From Flavobacterium rivuli WB 3.3-2 = DSM 21788 (lineage in GTDB: Bacteria; Bacteroidota; Bacteroidia; Flavobacteriales; Flavobacteriaceae): a stretch of 64,000 nucleotides of DNA. Shown here piece by piece: positions 35,858 through 45,079 of the stretch; the first letter of the stretch is position 1; each line of letters starts with the position of its first letter. The DNA is taken from assembly GCF_000378485.1 (NCBI RefSeq), contig NZ_KB899967.1, forward strand, positions 434,001 to 498,000, written 5' to 3'. Below the pieces are notes generated by a model, which had not been told where the DNA came from, ran no database searches, and was given only the letters and a program-made list of their open reading frames with translations. The translations under genes were made by a program, and so were the position numbers.

Positions 35858-38025
35858 TATAGTTTCTCTTTAATAAAGTTTGTCATTTTTGTGTAAAGCT
35901 GCAGCCTTGTTTTACCACCATATATACCGTGGTTCCTGTCCGGGTAAATAGCCCAGTCAAACTGTTTGTTTGCCTGTACCAAAGCCTCTATCATAAGCAT
36001 AGAGTTTTGTACATGAACATTATCATCTGCTGTGCCGTGTATCAGTAAATAAGATCCTTTTAGCTTAGACGCGTGGTTTATAGGCGAGTTATCGTCATAT
36101 CCCGTTGGGTTTTCCTGCGGGGTTTGCATGTACCTTTCGGTATACACCGAATCATAAAAACGCCAGTTGGTTACAGGTGCCACGGCAATAGCCATTTTAA
36201 ATACATCGGCACCTTTTAGTATACAGTTACTGCTCATAAAACCACCGTAGCTCCATCCCCATATCCCTATGCGCGATGCATCTACATACGGGTACTGCCC
36301 TATTACTTTGGCAGCATCTATCTGGTCTTCCACTTCATATTTACCAAGTTCCTTGTAGGTCACCTTTTTAAATTCGGCACCTTTAAAGCCTGTACCGCGC
36401 CCATCTACACAGGCTACAATATAACCCTGCTGTGCCAGCATAGAAAACCAGTAATCGTCATAGCTGCCCCACTCGTTATTTACCTGCTGCGATCCCGGGC
36501 CACTGTACTGGTACATTAATACCGGATATTTTTTAGTGGCATCAAAATCTTTAGGTTTTATAAACCAGGCATTAAGCTGGTTGCCTTTTGCTGTAGTTAT
36601 TACCGTAAACTCTTTTTGCGGAATATTATAATTGGCAAGTTTTGTCATAAGCGCATCGTTATTCACAATACCTTTAACCAGTTTGCCATCCTTACTGCTG
36701 TTAAGCGTATATTCTGTAGCCTTTACAGCGCTTGAGAACGAGTTAATAAAGTAATCAAAGTTTGGGCTAAAGGTAGCTGCGTTAGTACCCGTTTGCGCAG
36801 TAAGCCTTACCTTATTTTTGCCGTTGATGCTTATACGGTATATATCTCGGTTTACAGAACCATTCTCTACCGACTGGTAAAAAATATTTCCGGTCTTGTT
36901 ATCAAAGCCATAGTAGGTTGTAACTTCCCATGCGCCTTTAGTAACCTGGTCAATCAGTTTGCCTGTTTTGGCATAGTGGTAAATATGGTTGTAGCCATCT
37001 TTCTCACTGGTCCATATAAAGCTGTTATCGTTAAGAAACGTAAGATTATCAGTAACATCTACATACGCCTTATCTTTCTCATTTAGCACCACTTTTGCTG
37101 TGCCGGTAGTAGCATCTATAAAAATAAGGTCAAGGTTATTCTGGTGGCGGTTTAATACCTGTACGCTAAGTGTTTGTGCATCGTTCGTCCACTTTAACCT
37201 CGGGATATAAAAATCAAAATAGTTACCCAGTTTTATTTCCTTATCGGTATTTGTTTTTACGTCATATATGTGCAGGCTTACAGTAGCATTTTTCTCTCCG
37301 GCTTTAGGATATTTAAAGGTTTCTACCTGCGGGTAAAGCCCCTGGTTGTACATATCCATGCTAAACTGAGGCACAGCCGTTTCATCAAAACGTATGTAAG
37401 CAATTTTATCGCCTGCCTTGTTCCACTCATACGCGCGTACAAAGGCAAACTCCTCTTCATACACCCAGTCGGTAATACCATTTATAATGGCATTCTTTTT
37501 ACCATCTGTAGTAATTTGTTTGGTGTTTTTTGTAGCAAGGTCATATACAAAAAGATTGTTGTCGCGCCCGTAAGCTATTTTAGAACCATCAGCCGAAAAG
37601 GTAGGCTCCTGAATTTTTTGGTCGGATACTGCAACAGGTACCTTTTCTTTAATGTCGAAAATATAATAATCGGCCACAAACGAATGCCTGAAAATCTGTT
37701 CGCTTCCCGTGGCAAGCAGCAGTTGTTTCTCGTCGGGGCTAAAACTGTAATCGTCTATCCCCTCAAATTCCTTGTAGCGTTTAGAATCTACAAGGGTGCT
37801 TATTTTATTAAGCGTGGTAAAATCGTAAAGGTCTATCGTGGCCGACCCTGTATTGTAATTTGCATTAAGTACGGTATACTCATTAGAGTTGTCCATAGCC
37901 TTAAGTTCGTCCATTCCCTGGGCGGCAAAAGCTCCGCTCCATATTTCGGGTAAGGTTATTTTTTGTTGCGCTACGGCAGGCATTGCTGCCAGTAAAAACA
38001 ATAAAATTGACTTTTTGATATACAT
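35857..38025 (-). CDS. dipeptidyl peptidase IV (S9B family)
   Basis: Exported serine exopeptidase of 722 residues that releases X-Pro or X-Ala dipeptides from peptides. Signal peptide (MYIKKSILLFLLAAMPAVAQ), beta-propeller domain with the DPP4 Glu-Glu motif DWVYEEEF that binds the free N-terminus, and the alpha/beta-hydrolase domain with nucleophile GWSYGGFMSS, the Asp in HGTADDNVHV and the His in DRNHGIYGG. Together with two POT transporters downstream it forms a peptide-degrading and -importing operon. Confidence 0.96.
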   Translation of the reverse strand: MYIKKSILLFLLAAMPAVAQQKITLPEIWSGAFAAQGMDELKAMDNSNEYTVLNANYNTGSATIDLYDFTTLNKISTLVDSKRYKEFEGIDDYSFSPDEKQLLLATGSEQIFRHSFVADYYIFDIKEKVPVAVSDQKIQEPTFSADGSKIAYGRDNNLFVYDLATKNTKQITTDGKKNAIINGITDWVYEEEFAFVRAYEWNKAGDKIAYIRFDETAVPQFSMDMYNQGLYPQVETFKYPKAGEKNATVSLHIYDVKTNTDKEIKLGNYFDFYIPRLKWTNDAQTLSVQVLNRHQNNLDLIFIDATTGTAKVVLNEKDKAYVDVTDNLTFLNDNSFIWTSEKDGYNHIYHYAKTGKLIDQVTKGAWEVTTYYGFDNKTGNIFYQSVENGSVNRDIYRISINGKNKVRLTAQTGTNAATFSPNFDYFINSFSSAVKATEYTLNSSKDGKLVKGIVNNDALMTKLANYNIPQKEFTVITTAKGNQLNAWFIKPKDFDATKKYPVLMYQYSGPGSQQVNNEWGSYDDYWFSMLAQQGYIVACVDGRGTGFKGAEFKKVTYKELGKYEVEDQIDAAKVIGQYPYVDASRIGIWGWSYGGFMSSNCILKGADVFKMAIAVAPVTNWRFYDSVYTERYMQTPQENPTGYDDNSPINHASKLKGSYLLIHGTADDNVHVQNSMLMIEALVQANKQFDWAIYPDRNHGIYGGKTRLQLYTKMTNFIKEKL

Positions 38026-38129
38026 AATTTTACAGTGGGTAAAAAACTTCCAATTTTAGTAATTTTTTATGACTTATAGGCTCTTTTTTTTGTTAAATAC
38101 ATAACGCCATGTTTTAGCTACAGTATATG

Positions 38130-38162
38130 TTTGGCAAAAGCCAATGGTATAGCCTATATTTG
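38130..38162 (+). promoter_or_regulatory. promoter of the HMG-CoA reductase gene
   Basis: TTTG at 38130-38133 and TATATTTG at 38155-38162, spaced by 21 bases, fit the Bacteroidota consensus. The gene starts 30 bases downstream. Confidence 0.7.
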
Positions 38163-38191
38163 CAACAAATTATTATTTTAAGCTACTGAGA

Positions 38192-39541
38192 ATGAGTAAA
38201 GCAATAGCAGGGTTTAGTAAACTTAGCAAACAGGAAAAGATAAACTGGCTGGCAAACGAGCATTTTAGCGACCCGCAGGCAGCTAAAAAACTCCTTGAAA
38301 ACTACTGGAATACCGATGCCGACGTGCAAAAACTTCACGATGAGTTTATAGAAAATACTATTACTAACTTTTACTTACCGCTGGGCATTGCCCCGGGCTT
38401 TATAATAAACGGGCGCGAATACACTATCCCTATGGCCATCGAGGAAAGCTCTGTCGTGGCAGCAGCAAGCAAGGCCGCTAAATTTTGGGCTACCCGTGGT
38501 GGCTTTAAGGCTACGGTGCTTAATACCGAAAAAATAGGCCAGGTACATTTTATGTACAAGGGCGACCCCGAAAAACTGAATGCTTTTTTTAAAGCTACAA
38601 AAAAGGAGTTTTTTACAGATACCGAGACGATTACAAAAAACATGCAGAAGCGTGGCGGCGGCATACTGAATATTGAGCTTCGCGACAAAACTGCACTTAT
38701 ACCTAACTATTACCAGCTGCATGCTACGTTTGAAACGGTAGACAGCATGGGTGCTAATTTTATAAACTCGTGCCTGGAGCAGTTTTCTAAAACACTGCGC
38801 GAAGAGGCGTTACTTTATACGGCATTTACCGAAGACGAGCAGCAAATACAGGTGGTTATGAGCATCCTCTCTAACTATGTGCCTAACTGCGTGGTTCGCG
38901 CCGAGGTATCGTGCCCTGTTGAAGAATTAAACGAAGACAAAAATATAAGCCCAGAGGAATTCGCAACAAAATTTCTTGCGGCGGTGCAAATAGCTGAAGT
39001 AGAACCTTACCGCGCCGTAACCCACAATAAGGGCATTATGAACGGTATTGATGCCGTAGTGGTAGCAACCGGAAATGATTTTCGCGCTGTTGAAGCCGGT
39101 GTTCATGCCTATGCTACCAAAGAGGGTCAGTATTCCAGCCTTTCGCATGCTAAGGTAGCTGATGGTGTTTTTACCTTTTGGCTCGATGTGCCGTTGGCTT
39201 TGGGTACCGTAGGCGGTCTTACCACATTGCATCCCCTTGTAAAGCTTTCGTTGGAAATGCTGGGCAACCCTACCGCACAGGAACTTATGCAGGTGGTTGC
39301 TGTGGCAGGACTGGCACAAAATTTTGGTGCGTTGCGGTCGCTTACTACGACGGGCATACAGCAGGGCCACATGAAAATGCATTTAATGAACATCCTGAAC
39401 CAACTTGAAGCTACCGACGATGAGAAGCAACAGGCCATTAAACATTTTGAAAAAAATACCGTGAGCCATTCGGCAGCGACAGATTTTGTAAACAATTTGA
39501 GAACCATAGATCCTGCCCACGTTGAAGAAGATTTTTTATAG
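38192..39541 (+). CDS. hydroxymethylglutaryl-CoA reductase, class II (degradative type)
   Basis: A 449-residue class II HMG-CoA reductase that interconverts HMG-CoA and mevalonate. Visible blocks: ENTITNFYLPLGIAPGF, the catalytic Glu in AIEESSVVAAAS, DSMGANFINSCLEQF, the nucleotide/mevalonate segments NKGIMNGIDAVVVATGND and GTVGGLTTLHPL, and a C-terminal His in NTVSHSAATDF. In many flavobacteria this enzyme feeds the mevalonate route to isoprenoids despite the name. It overlaps the next gene, a GHMP kinase, by 20 bases. Confidence 0.95.
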   Translation: MSKAIAGFSKLSKQEKINWLANEHFSDPQAAKKLLENYWNTDADVQKLHDEFIENTITNFYLPLGIAPGFIINGREYTIPMAIEESSVVAAASKAAKFWATRGGFKATVLNTEKIGQVHFMYKGDPEKLNAFFKATKKEFFTDTETITKNMQKRGGGILNIELRDKTALIPNYYQLHATFETVDSMGANFINSCLEQFSKTLREEALLYTAFTEDEQQIQVVMSILSNYVPNCVVRAEVSCPVEELNEDKNISPEEFATKFLAAVQIAEVEPYRAVTHNKGIMNGIDAVVVATGNDFRAVEAGVHAYATKEGQYSSLSHAKVADGVFTFWLDVPLALGTVGGLTTLHPLVKLSLEMLGNPTAQELMQVVAVAGLAQNFGALRSLTTTGIQQGHMKMHLMNILNQLEATDDEKQQAIKHFEKNTVSHSAATDFVNNLRTIDPAHVEEDFL

Positions 39542-40436
39542 TAACGGCAAACTTTTAATTACCGGCGAGTATACCGTGCTCGACGGGGCGAAAGCATTGG
39601 CATTGCCTACAAAATTTGGGCAAAACCTTGAAGTCGAAACTACTACAAATAGCGGCATAATTAACTGGACAAGCTTTGATGCCGATGGATCTGCCTGGGT
39701 TAAAGCCGAAGTTAGTATTCATGACGTTATCAATAATATTCAAAACGGCACATCTGTCGAAGCAGACACCTTAATTAAAATACTGCATCATGCCCATCTT
39801 GCAAATCCTGATCTACTAACGGGCGCAGCAGGTTTTGAGATTACAACAAACCTTACCTTCCCGAGGCATTGGGGATTAGGCACTTCTTCTACCCTTATTA
39901 ACAACATTGCGCAGTGGTTTAATATTGATGCATTCGTTTTGTTAGCCAACAGTTTTGGCGGAAGCGGCTACGATATTGCCTGTGCCCAGTATGATACTCT
40001 CATTATATATAGCCTGCAGAATGGCCTACCAACAGTAATCCCCATTAGCTACAGTCCCTCATTTGCCAACGATATCTATTTTGTATACCTGAACCAGAAG
40101 CAAAACAGCCGCGATGCTATTGCTGCCTATCGCGAACACAGAAATGATATTAAAACCATTATACCCCGTATTGATGCGCTAACTAATGATGTGTTGCTTG
40201 CAGGAGATACTAACACCCTTGCATCGGCTTTAGAAAAGCATGAAGACCTCATGGCGGGCATATTAGGCATTGCTCCGGTACAGGAACGTTTATTCCCCGA
40301 ATTTAAAGGTACCGTAAAAAGCCTCGGCGCATGGGGTGGCGATTTTGTTATGGCTGTTGCCGAAGAAAATCCAACCCAATATTTTAAAGATAAGGGTTAT
40401 GAAACCGTAATTAGATATCGCGATATGATATTGTAA
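39522..40436 (+). CDS. GYDIA-family GHMP kinase, TTG start
   Basis: A 304-residue small-molecule kinase of the GHMP fold. The start must be TTG at 39522: it gives KKIFYSNGKLLITGEYTVLDG, the conserved first strand. Other motifs are the ATP loop WGLGTSSTLINNIAQWF and the GGSGYDIACAQ signature that names the subfamily. It overlaps HMG-CoA reductase by 20 bases, so a step in mevalonate phosphorylation is a reasonable guess, but the substrate is not established. Confidence 0.9.
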   Translation: MKKIFYSNGKLLITGEYTVLDGAKALALPTKFGQNLEVETTTNSGIINWTSFDADGSAWVKAEVSIHDVINNIQNGTSVEADTLIKILHHAHLANPDLLTGAAGFEITTNLTFPRHWGLGTSSTLINNIAQWFNIDAFVLLANSFGGSGYDIACAQYDTLIIYSLQNGLPTVIPISYSPSFANDIYFVYLNQKQNSRDAIAAYREHRNDIKTIIPRIDALTNDVLLAGDTNTLASALEKHEDLMAGILGIAPVQERLFPEFKGTVKSLGAWGGDFVMAVAEENPTQYFKDKGYETVIRYRDMIL

Positions 40437-40509
40437 TTTCTCCATGTTATGACCCTGTGAGGGTCAAAAAGATTTATCCAATTTGTAAGAGGCTTTTCTA
40501 AAAATTTTG

Positions 40510-40658
40510 TCACGCAAAGTCGCAGAGACGCAAAGTTTCACCCTAAATCAGCATATTTTCCCAGCGACTGTTAAGTCGCCAAGCTTTGCGACTTAACAGT
40601 CGCTGGGGTTCTCAACATAGATCCATTCACGGCTTTGCGTTTTTGCGCCTTTGCGTGA
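40510..40658. repeat. nested palindromic repeat, copy 2
   Basis: The outer ends TCACGCAAAG (from 40510) and CTTTGCGTGA (to 40658) are complementary. The inner palindrome at 40561-40606 (arms of 23 bp, one mismatch) has the same core as copy 1, with ACTGTTAAGTCG and CTTTGCGACTTAACAGT, but different flanks (CCAGCG here, GGAAGAAGCG there). It sits in the gap of about 410 bases between two convergent genes; apart from the terminator nothing else is seen there. Confidence 0.88.
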
Positions 40659-40803
40659 CATTCTCAAACACGTTGGAAATAATATTACGTGCCGCTCCTC
40701 CAGAGCTCTTTCGCATGTGTGATTATCATTTTATAAACATGCCGTTCCTCCTGAACTCATATTCGAAATCAATATGTGACTTGTGTAAAAGAAAATAAAC
40801 AAA

Positions 40804-40830
40804 AAAGTCCCCCGCAATGCGGGGGACTTT
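40804..40830 (-). terminator. intrinsic terminator after the PpiD-like gene
   Basis: AAAGTCCCCCGC and GCGGGGGACTTT form a perfect 12-bp stem with a three-base loop. On the minus strand it is followed by a T-run (A-run 40799-40806 on plus), so it ends the coaX-to-ppiD operon; it could also stop plus-strand transcripts. Confidence 0.92.
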
Positions 40831-40850
40831 CGTTATAATATAAGGAACGG

Positions 40851-42953
40851 TTAGTTGAACTCGTGCCTGTTATCTTCTATATCAGCAGCATCTTTAAGTG
40901 CGCTTGTAAGTTTGGTTTGTATGTTACTACGGCCTTCAGCGTTTAACCTTGTAGTAATAGCAGTAACATTTTGAAGAGCCGGAGCTTTCTCTATGCCTTT
41001 AGACTGTATCATGAATACACCCGCAGTACCATCTATAAGGCCTGACGTTTTACCGTTTGCAAGACCAAATGCTTTACCTACCACTTTAAGCTCAGGGCCT
41101 ACAGCAGGGATAGAAGGGTTAGCAAAAGTTACAGTAGCAGTAGCTATAGTTGCACCGGAAGCTTTAGAAACAGCATCAAGTGTAGTACCTGCCATTTTCT
41201 TCCTTATAAGTTCTGCTTTTTTCTCGTTGCGAAGTATTGGCAATACAGAAACTTTAGCCGATTCAAGAGGCAATAAACCTTTTTCATTTACAGCTTTAAG
41301 CCTTGCAATCACACTACCTTCGGCAATATCAAATTTCTTAACGTCGCCTGTTTTAGTGTCGTTGGCATAAGCCCATTTAACAATAGTTCTCTGGCTGCCT
41401 ACTGCAGGTAAATTTTCATCGTTAGCACCAAGGCCATTAGCAGGAGTTACAGTAAGTTTTTCTGCTTTAGCAAGGTCTGCAAAAGATTTTCCGCTTTCCC
41501 TTGCATCCATTTCAAGTTTGGTAGCTTTGGTAAAGTTAGCATCGGCAGTAGCCTCTGTAGGCTGTATTTTTTGTGCTATGGTAGCAACCTGTACACCTTC
41601 GTATTTATCTAATACTTTAATTACATGGTAACCAAAATCAGTTTCAACAACACCTGTAGAACCTACCGGTTTGTTAAAGATAAAATCATTGAAAGGTTTT
41701 ACCATCTGGTTAGGAGCGATATCATCATAAACACCTTCTGTACCAAGTGAGCCCTGGTCATTAGAGTTTTCACGCACTAACTGGCCAAAAGAAGCGGGGT
41801 TAGCATTTATTTGCGCAAGCAGGGCATCTGCTTTAGCTTTAGCCTCTTCTTTAGTAATTGTAATTTTAGGGTCTGGTAAAGAACCACCTTTGTAACCTAT
41901 AAGGATATGGCTTGCTTTAGCGCTTGCACCCGGTTTTTTACTAACCATTTTAGTTATTTTGTAAAAACCGTTATCGACATAAGGGCCGTACACCTGACCC
42001 GGAGCAAGGCTATATATTTGCTGTGCATGCTCTAACGGAAGTTGTTTTTTAGTAACATAAGTACTATCGAACTTAACTTCTGAATTTGCGTTTACAAACT
42101 CTTCATTATTTTTAGCATTGGCAAAACCAGGAATAGTGTCATTACCTTTAGTTTCTTCGTTGTAAACAACTTTAGGAACAAGAAGGCCTTCTATATTTTT
42201 CTTCATTTCAGCTTCGTCAGCTGCAGATGGTTTGTTATCTATAAATACAAATTCGATATCGCGAGATGCTTCAGCTTTGTATTTTTTCTCGTTCTTTTTC
42301 ATGTACGCTGTAATCTCCTCGTCAGATACTTTAACCTGATCGTCGTTGATGGTAGCATAAGGAACAAGCACATAATCAATAGTAGCTTTATCACTTTCCT
42401 GTGCGTAACGTGCTTTACCCTCTACATTAGTAGTAAAGTAAGACGCTTTAAGCATAGTAGCATAAAGTTGTTTTTTAGCAGATGATTCGATATCCGGCTT
42501 TTCGTTTTCGATTGCCTGAAATTGCTGCGGGTTTGTAGTTTTCATGTTAACTAAAAACTCGTTGAATTTATTTTTATCAAACTTACCCAAAGCATTCATG
42601 AACTGAGGGTTCTGGCCCAGCATTTGTGCATAAACATCAAGTACATGGTCGCGGCCTACACGTAGTCCGGCTTTCTCAAAACGCTCGTTATAAAGTATTT
42701 TTTCAACCTCAAGGCTCCAAACGTAGTTGGCTGCCTGTGTTGCAGTAGCACCTTGCTGGCGCTGTTGCATGTTGTTTACTTTTTCTAAAAATTCTTTAAC
42801 GGGAATATCTGTACCGTTTACACTTCCCACGTTTTTAGTAACGCCAAAGCCGCCGTGGTTTATAATATCGCCTACTATAAAAGCCAGTAAGCAGAAACCG
42901 ATAACTCCTATCAGCAGGATCGAACGTTGCCTTATTTTTGATAAAACCGCCAT
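40851..42953 (-). CDS. PpiD-like periplasmic peptidyl-prolyl isomerase / chaperone
   Basis: Membrane-anchored folding factor of 700 residues. One N-terminal helix (SILLIGVIGFCLLAFIVGDI), a SurA-N-like chaperone domain, and a parvulin (PpiC) domain with ASHILIGYKGG, FGQLVRENSNDQGSLGTEG and the end block FGYHVIKVLD. It helps outer-membrane proteins to fold after the Sec translocon. It is the last gene of the minus-strand envelope operon, 98 bases from the CNNM gene. Confidence 0.92.
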   Translation of the reverse strand: MAVLSKIRQRSILLIGVIGFCLLAFIVGDIINHGGFGVTKNVGSVNGTDIPVKEFLEKVNNMQQRQQGATATQAANYVWSLEVEKILYNERFEKAGLRVGRDHVLDVYAQMLGQNPQFMNALGKFDKNKFNEFLVNMKTTNPQQFQAIENEKPDIESSAKKQLYATMLKASYFTTNVEGKARYAQESDKATIDYVLVPYATINDDQVKVSDEEITAYMKKNEKKYKAEASRDIEFVFIDNKPSAADEAEMKKNIEGLLVPKVVYNEETKGNDTIPGFANAKNNEEFVNANSEVKFDSTYVTKKQLPLEHAQQIYSLAPGQVYGPYVDNGFYKITKMVSKKPGASAKASHILIGYKGGSLPDPKITITKEEAKAKADALLAQINANPASFGQLVRENSNDQGSLGTEGVYDDIAPNQMVKPFNDFIFNKPVGSTGVVETDFGYHVIKVLDKYEGVQVATIAQKIQPTEATADANFTKATKLEMDARESGKSFADLAKAEKLTVTPANGLGANDENLPAVGSQRTIVKWAYANDTKTGDVKKFDIAEGSVIARLKAVNEKGLLPLESAKVSVLPILRNEKKAELIRKKMAGTTLDAVSKASGATIATATVTFANPSIPAVGPELKVVGKAFGLANGKTSGLIDGTAGVFMIQSKGIEKAPALQNVTAITTRLNAEGRSNIQTKLTSALKDAADIEDNRHEFN

Positions 42954-43051
42954 TTGTTTTGTTGTTAAAATTTAAATTCAGTGGGCGAAAATACAATTAT
43001 CTGTGTAATAATAAAAATACTATACTTATTTTTTGCGAAGTTTTCTTTTAT

Positions 43052-44317
43052 TTATTTTTTTGACTGCATAATCACTTTTACAAGCTCTGCCCTTTTGCCC
43101 GAAGACTTCTCTATAATAAAAGTATAATTACCCCACCCTATGCGGTCGCCGGTTTGCGGTATGTCTTTAGCATGATGCACAATAAAGCCGCCCAGCGTGG
43201 TATAGGCACCACTTTCGGGCAGGGCGAATTTGTATTTTTTATTAATATACTCAACATCCAGCCGTGCCGAAAACAGGAACGAGCCATCTTCTGTGTGCAG
43301 CTCTGTAAGTTCTTCGCCATCATCATGTTCATCCTCTATTTCGCCAAAAAGTTCCTCAATAATATCTTCTACAGTAATAATGCCCGATGTTCCTCCATAT
43401 TCATCCAGCACCACTGCCATACTTTTCCGCTTGCGGGTAAGCTGGCTTAGCAGGTCTTTTATAAAAATGGTATGCGGCACATATTCCATAGGTACCATAA
43501 CCTCCCTTATTGTAACGGGCTTGGTAAACAGTTTAAAAGAATCTACATAGCCCACAATATCGTCTATATTTTCGCGGTATACTACAATCTTACTGTAACC
43601 GGTTTCTACAAAAAGCTTGCGCAGGCCCATTACACTGTCGTTCACTTCTACAGCCACAATCTCTGTGCGGGGCGTCATGATATCGCGCGCCTTAAGCCCG
43701 GAAAAGTCGAGGGCATTTTTAAATATCTGTATTTCAGAGTCTACTTCTTCCTGCTCGTTTGCACCTGTAAGTTGCTGGTTTATGTAGATACCCAGTTCGC
43801 TGCGGCTAAAAAAGTCTTTGCGCGTATCTGCCTTTGTACGGAAGAGCGTTACCAGTATAAAATCTGACACAGCCATTACCGCCTTGCTTACATTGTAAAA
43901 CAGCATATAAAAAACATAAGCGGGCACCGCCAGTGCCTTTATAAGCGTGTTTGCATAAACCTGGAAAAACACTTTAGGGATAAACTCTGCCGTGAGCAAA
44001 ATTACAAATGCCGAAACCGCCACCTGTATAAGCAGCTGCCAGCCAAAAGCCATAGTATTATCATGCGGCACAAACCATTGCAGGGCCGTTTTACCCATGT
44101 GGTACCCGTAAATAACAAGCGCAATGCTGTTACCCACAAGCATGGACGTTATAAACTGCGTGGGGTTTTGGGTAAGGCGGGTAAGTAGTTTAGATATAAA
44201 GGTAGATTGCTTTTTCTCTACCCCAAGGTACACTTTGTTAGAGGAAACATAGGCTATTTCCATGCCCGAAAAAAAAGCCGAAAGCAACAGGCACCCTATG
44301 ATTATTGCTGCTTCCAT
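43052..44317 (-). CDS. CNNM/CorC-type (hemolysin family) membrane protein with CBS domains
   Basis: A 421-residue protein of the DUF21-CBS-CorC_HlyC type, usually linked to magnesium or cobalt export. An N-terminal DUF21 domain with about four helices (IIIGCLLLSAFFSGMEIAYV first), two CBS domains (DIMTPRTEIVAVEVNDS and REVMVPMEYVP onwards), MAVVLDEYGGTSGIITVEDIIEELFGEI, and a C-terminal CorC domain. The name hemolysin is historical. It is seven bases downstream of a small membrane gene. Confidence 0.93.
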   Translation of the reverse strand: MEAAIIIGCLLLSAFFSGMEIAYVSSNKVYLGVEKKQSTFISKLLTRLTQNPTQFITSMLVGNSIALVIYGYHMGKTALQWFVPHDNTMAFGWQLLIQVAVSAFVILLTAEFIPKVFFQVYANTLIKALAVPAYVFYMLFYNVSKAVMAVSDFILVTLFRTKADTRKDFFSRSELGIYINQQLTGANEQEEVDSEIQIFKNALDFSGLKARDIMTPRTEIVAVEVNDSVMGLRKLFVETGYSKIVVYRENIDDIVGYVDSFKLFTKPVTIREVMVPMEYVPHTIFIKDLLSQLTRKRKSMAVVLDEYGGTSGIITVEDIIEELFGEIEDEHDDGEELTELHTEDGSFLFSARLDVEYINKKYKFALPESGAYTTLGGFIVHHAKDIPQTGDRIGWGNYTFIIEKSSGKRAELVKVIMQSKK

Positions 44318-44323
44318 AAGTGA

Positions 44324-44515
44324 TTACTTTTTAGGCCCCTGAAACCTGCTTTGCGACCATCTCCTGAAAAAGAACATAAAAACCGCCGCACCTGCAAATA
44401 TAAAGCTGAGTATAGCGTGGCCGTTTTCTTTTTCTATAATGCCCATTATGCCGCTGTATATAAAAAAGCCGGCCATAATCAGGTACAAGAAAGAAATATA
44501 TTTTAAATAAACCAT
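44324..44515 (-). CDS. small two-helix membrane protein
   Basis: A 63-residue protein with two hydrophobic segments (YISFLYLIMAGFFIYSGIMG and AILSFIFAGAAVFMFFF) and a basic end (RRWSQSRFQGPKK). It is nested tightly between lptC and the CNNM gene with gaps of nine and six bases, which supports expression. Function unknown; I recall such a gene in this place in other flavobacteria. Confidence 0.7.
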   Translation of the reverse strand: MVYLKYISFLYLIMAGFFIYSGIMGIIEKENGHAILSFIFAGAAVFMFFFRRWSQSRFQGPKK

Positions 44516-44524
44516 TGTGTATTT

Positions 44525-45079
44525 TTAATTTACATTATTTATCTGGCCGTTGTTCTTTTGCATGTTAAAGACTTTAAAATCTTTACTAAAATCTATGCCG
44601 GGCCCTTCCAGGAAACCACCCTGGCCATCGGTAAATTTAAAATATTTTTCGGTATAAAACCATTCGTTCTTCTGGTCGTAGTACAACTGGTCGGTTGTGA
44701 GTACCTTACCATCGTTAGATGTTATTTTTACATTACCCTGCAAATCTATAATATCAGTATCGGCATAGGTAATAGCATAATCGCTAACTACATAACTCTC
44801 TTTGGCCTGATTGTCCATCAGCGTAACATCTACCCCTTTAGGAAACTCGTTAAAGCCATATTGAAGGTTACTGTAATCCAGCATGAGCGGGCTTTTAAGT
44901 ATTGCCTTAACTTTACCACTATCGGTATACTTAAGGTTGATATTTTCGCTGCGGCCCACAGGATTAAAGCCTACGCTGTTTATGCGCTGCACATCTTTAA
45001 AATTACTTTCGCATGAGGCGAGCAGCAGCACAGCTACCACAGGCACAACAATGCTTATATAATTTAAGAGATTTCTCAT
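44525..45079 (-). CDS. lptC: LPS export protein LptC
   Basis: A 184-residue periplasmic bridge component that receives lipopolysaccharide from the LptB2FG ABC transporter and passes it to LptA. The N-terminal signal YISIVVPVVAVLLLASC ends in a lipobox-like cysteine, as in other Bacteroidota LptC. The beta-jellyroll is visible as alternating strands, with DIIDLQGNVKITSNDGKVLTT and the LYYDQKNEWFYTEK block. It overlaps the upstream TPR-like gene by four bases. Confidence 0.88.
   Translation of the reverse strand: MRNLLNYISIVVPVVAVLLLASCESNFKDVQRINSVGFNPVGRSENINLKYTDSGKVKAILKSPLMLDYSNLQYGFNEFPKGVDVTLMDNQAKESYVVSDYAITYADTDIIDLQGNVKITSNDGKVLTTDQLYYDQKNEWFYTEKYFKFTDGQGGFLEGPGIDFSKDFKVFNMQKNNGQINNVN

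Noticed and set aside
37270..37953. Plus-strand frame of 227 codons inside the DPP4 gene
   Set aside because: Antisense to a gene with complete catalytic motifs; translation looks random.
43052..44317. Hemolysin toxin
   Set aside because: The family name is historical; DUF21-CBS-CorC architecture points to metal-ion transport, not to a toxin.
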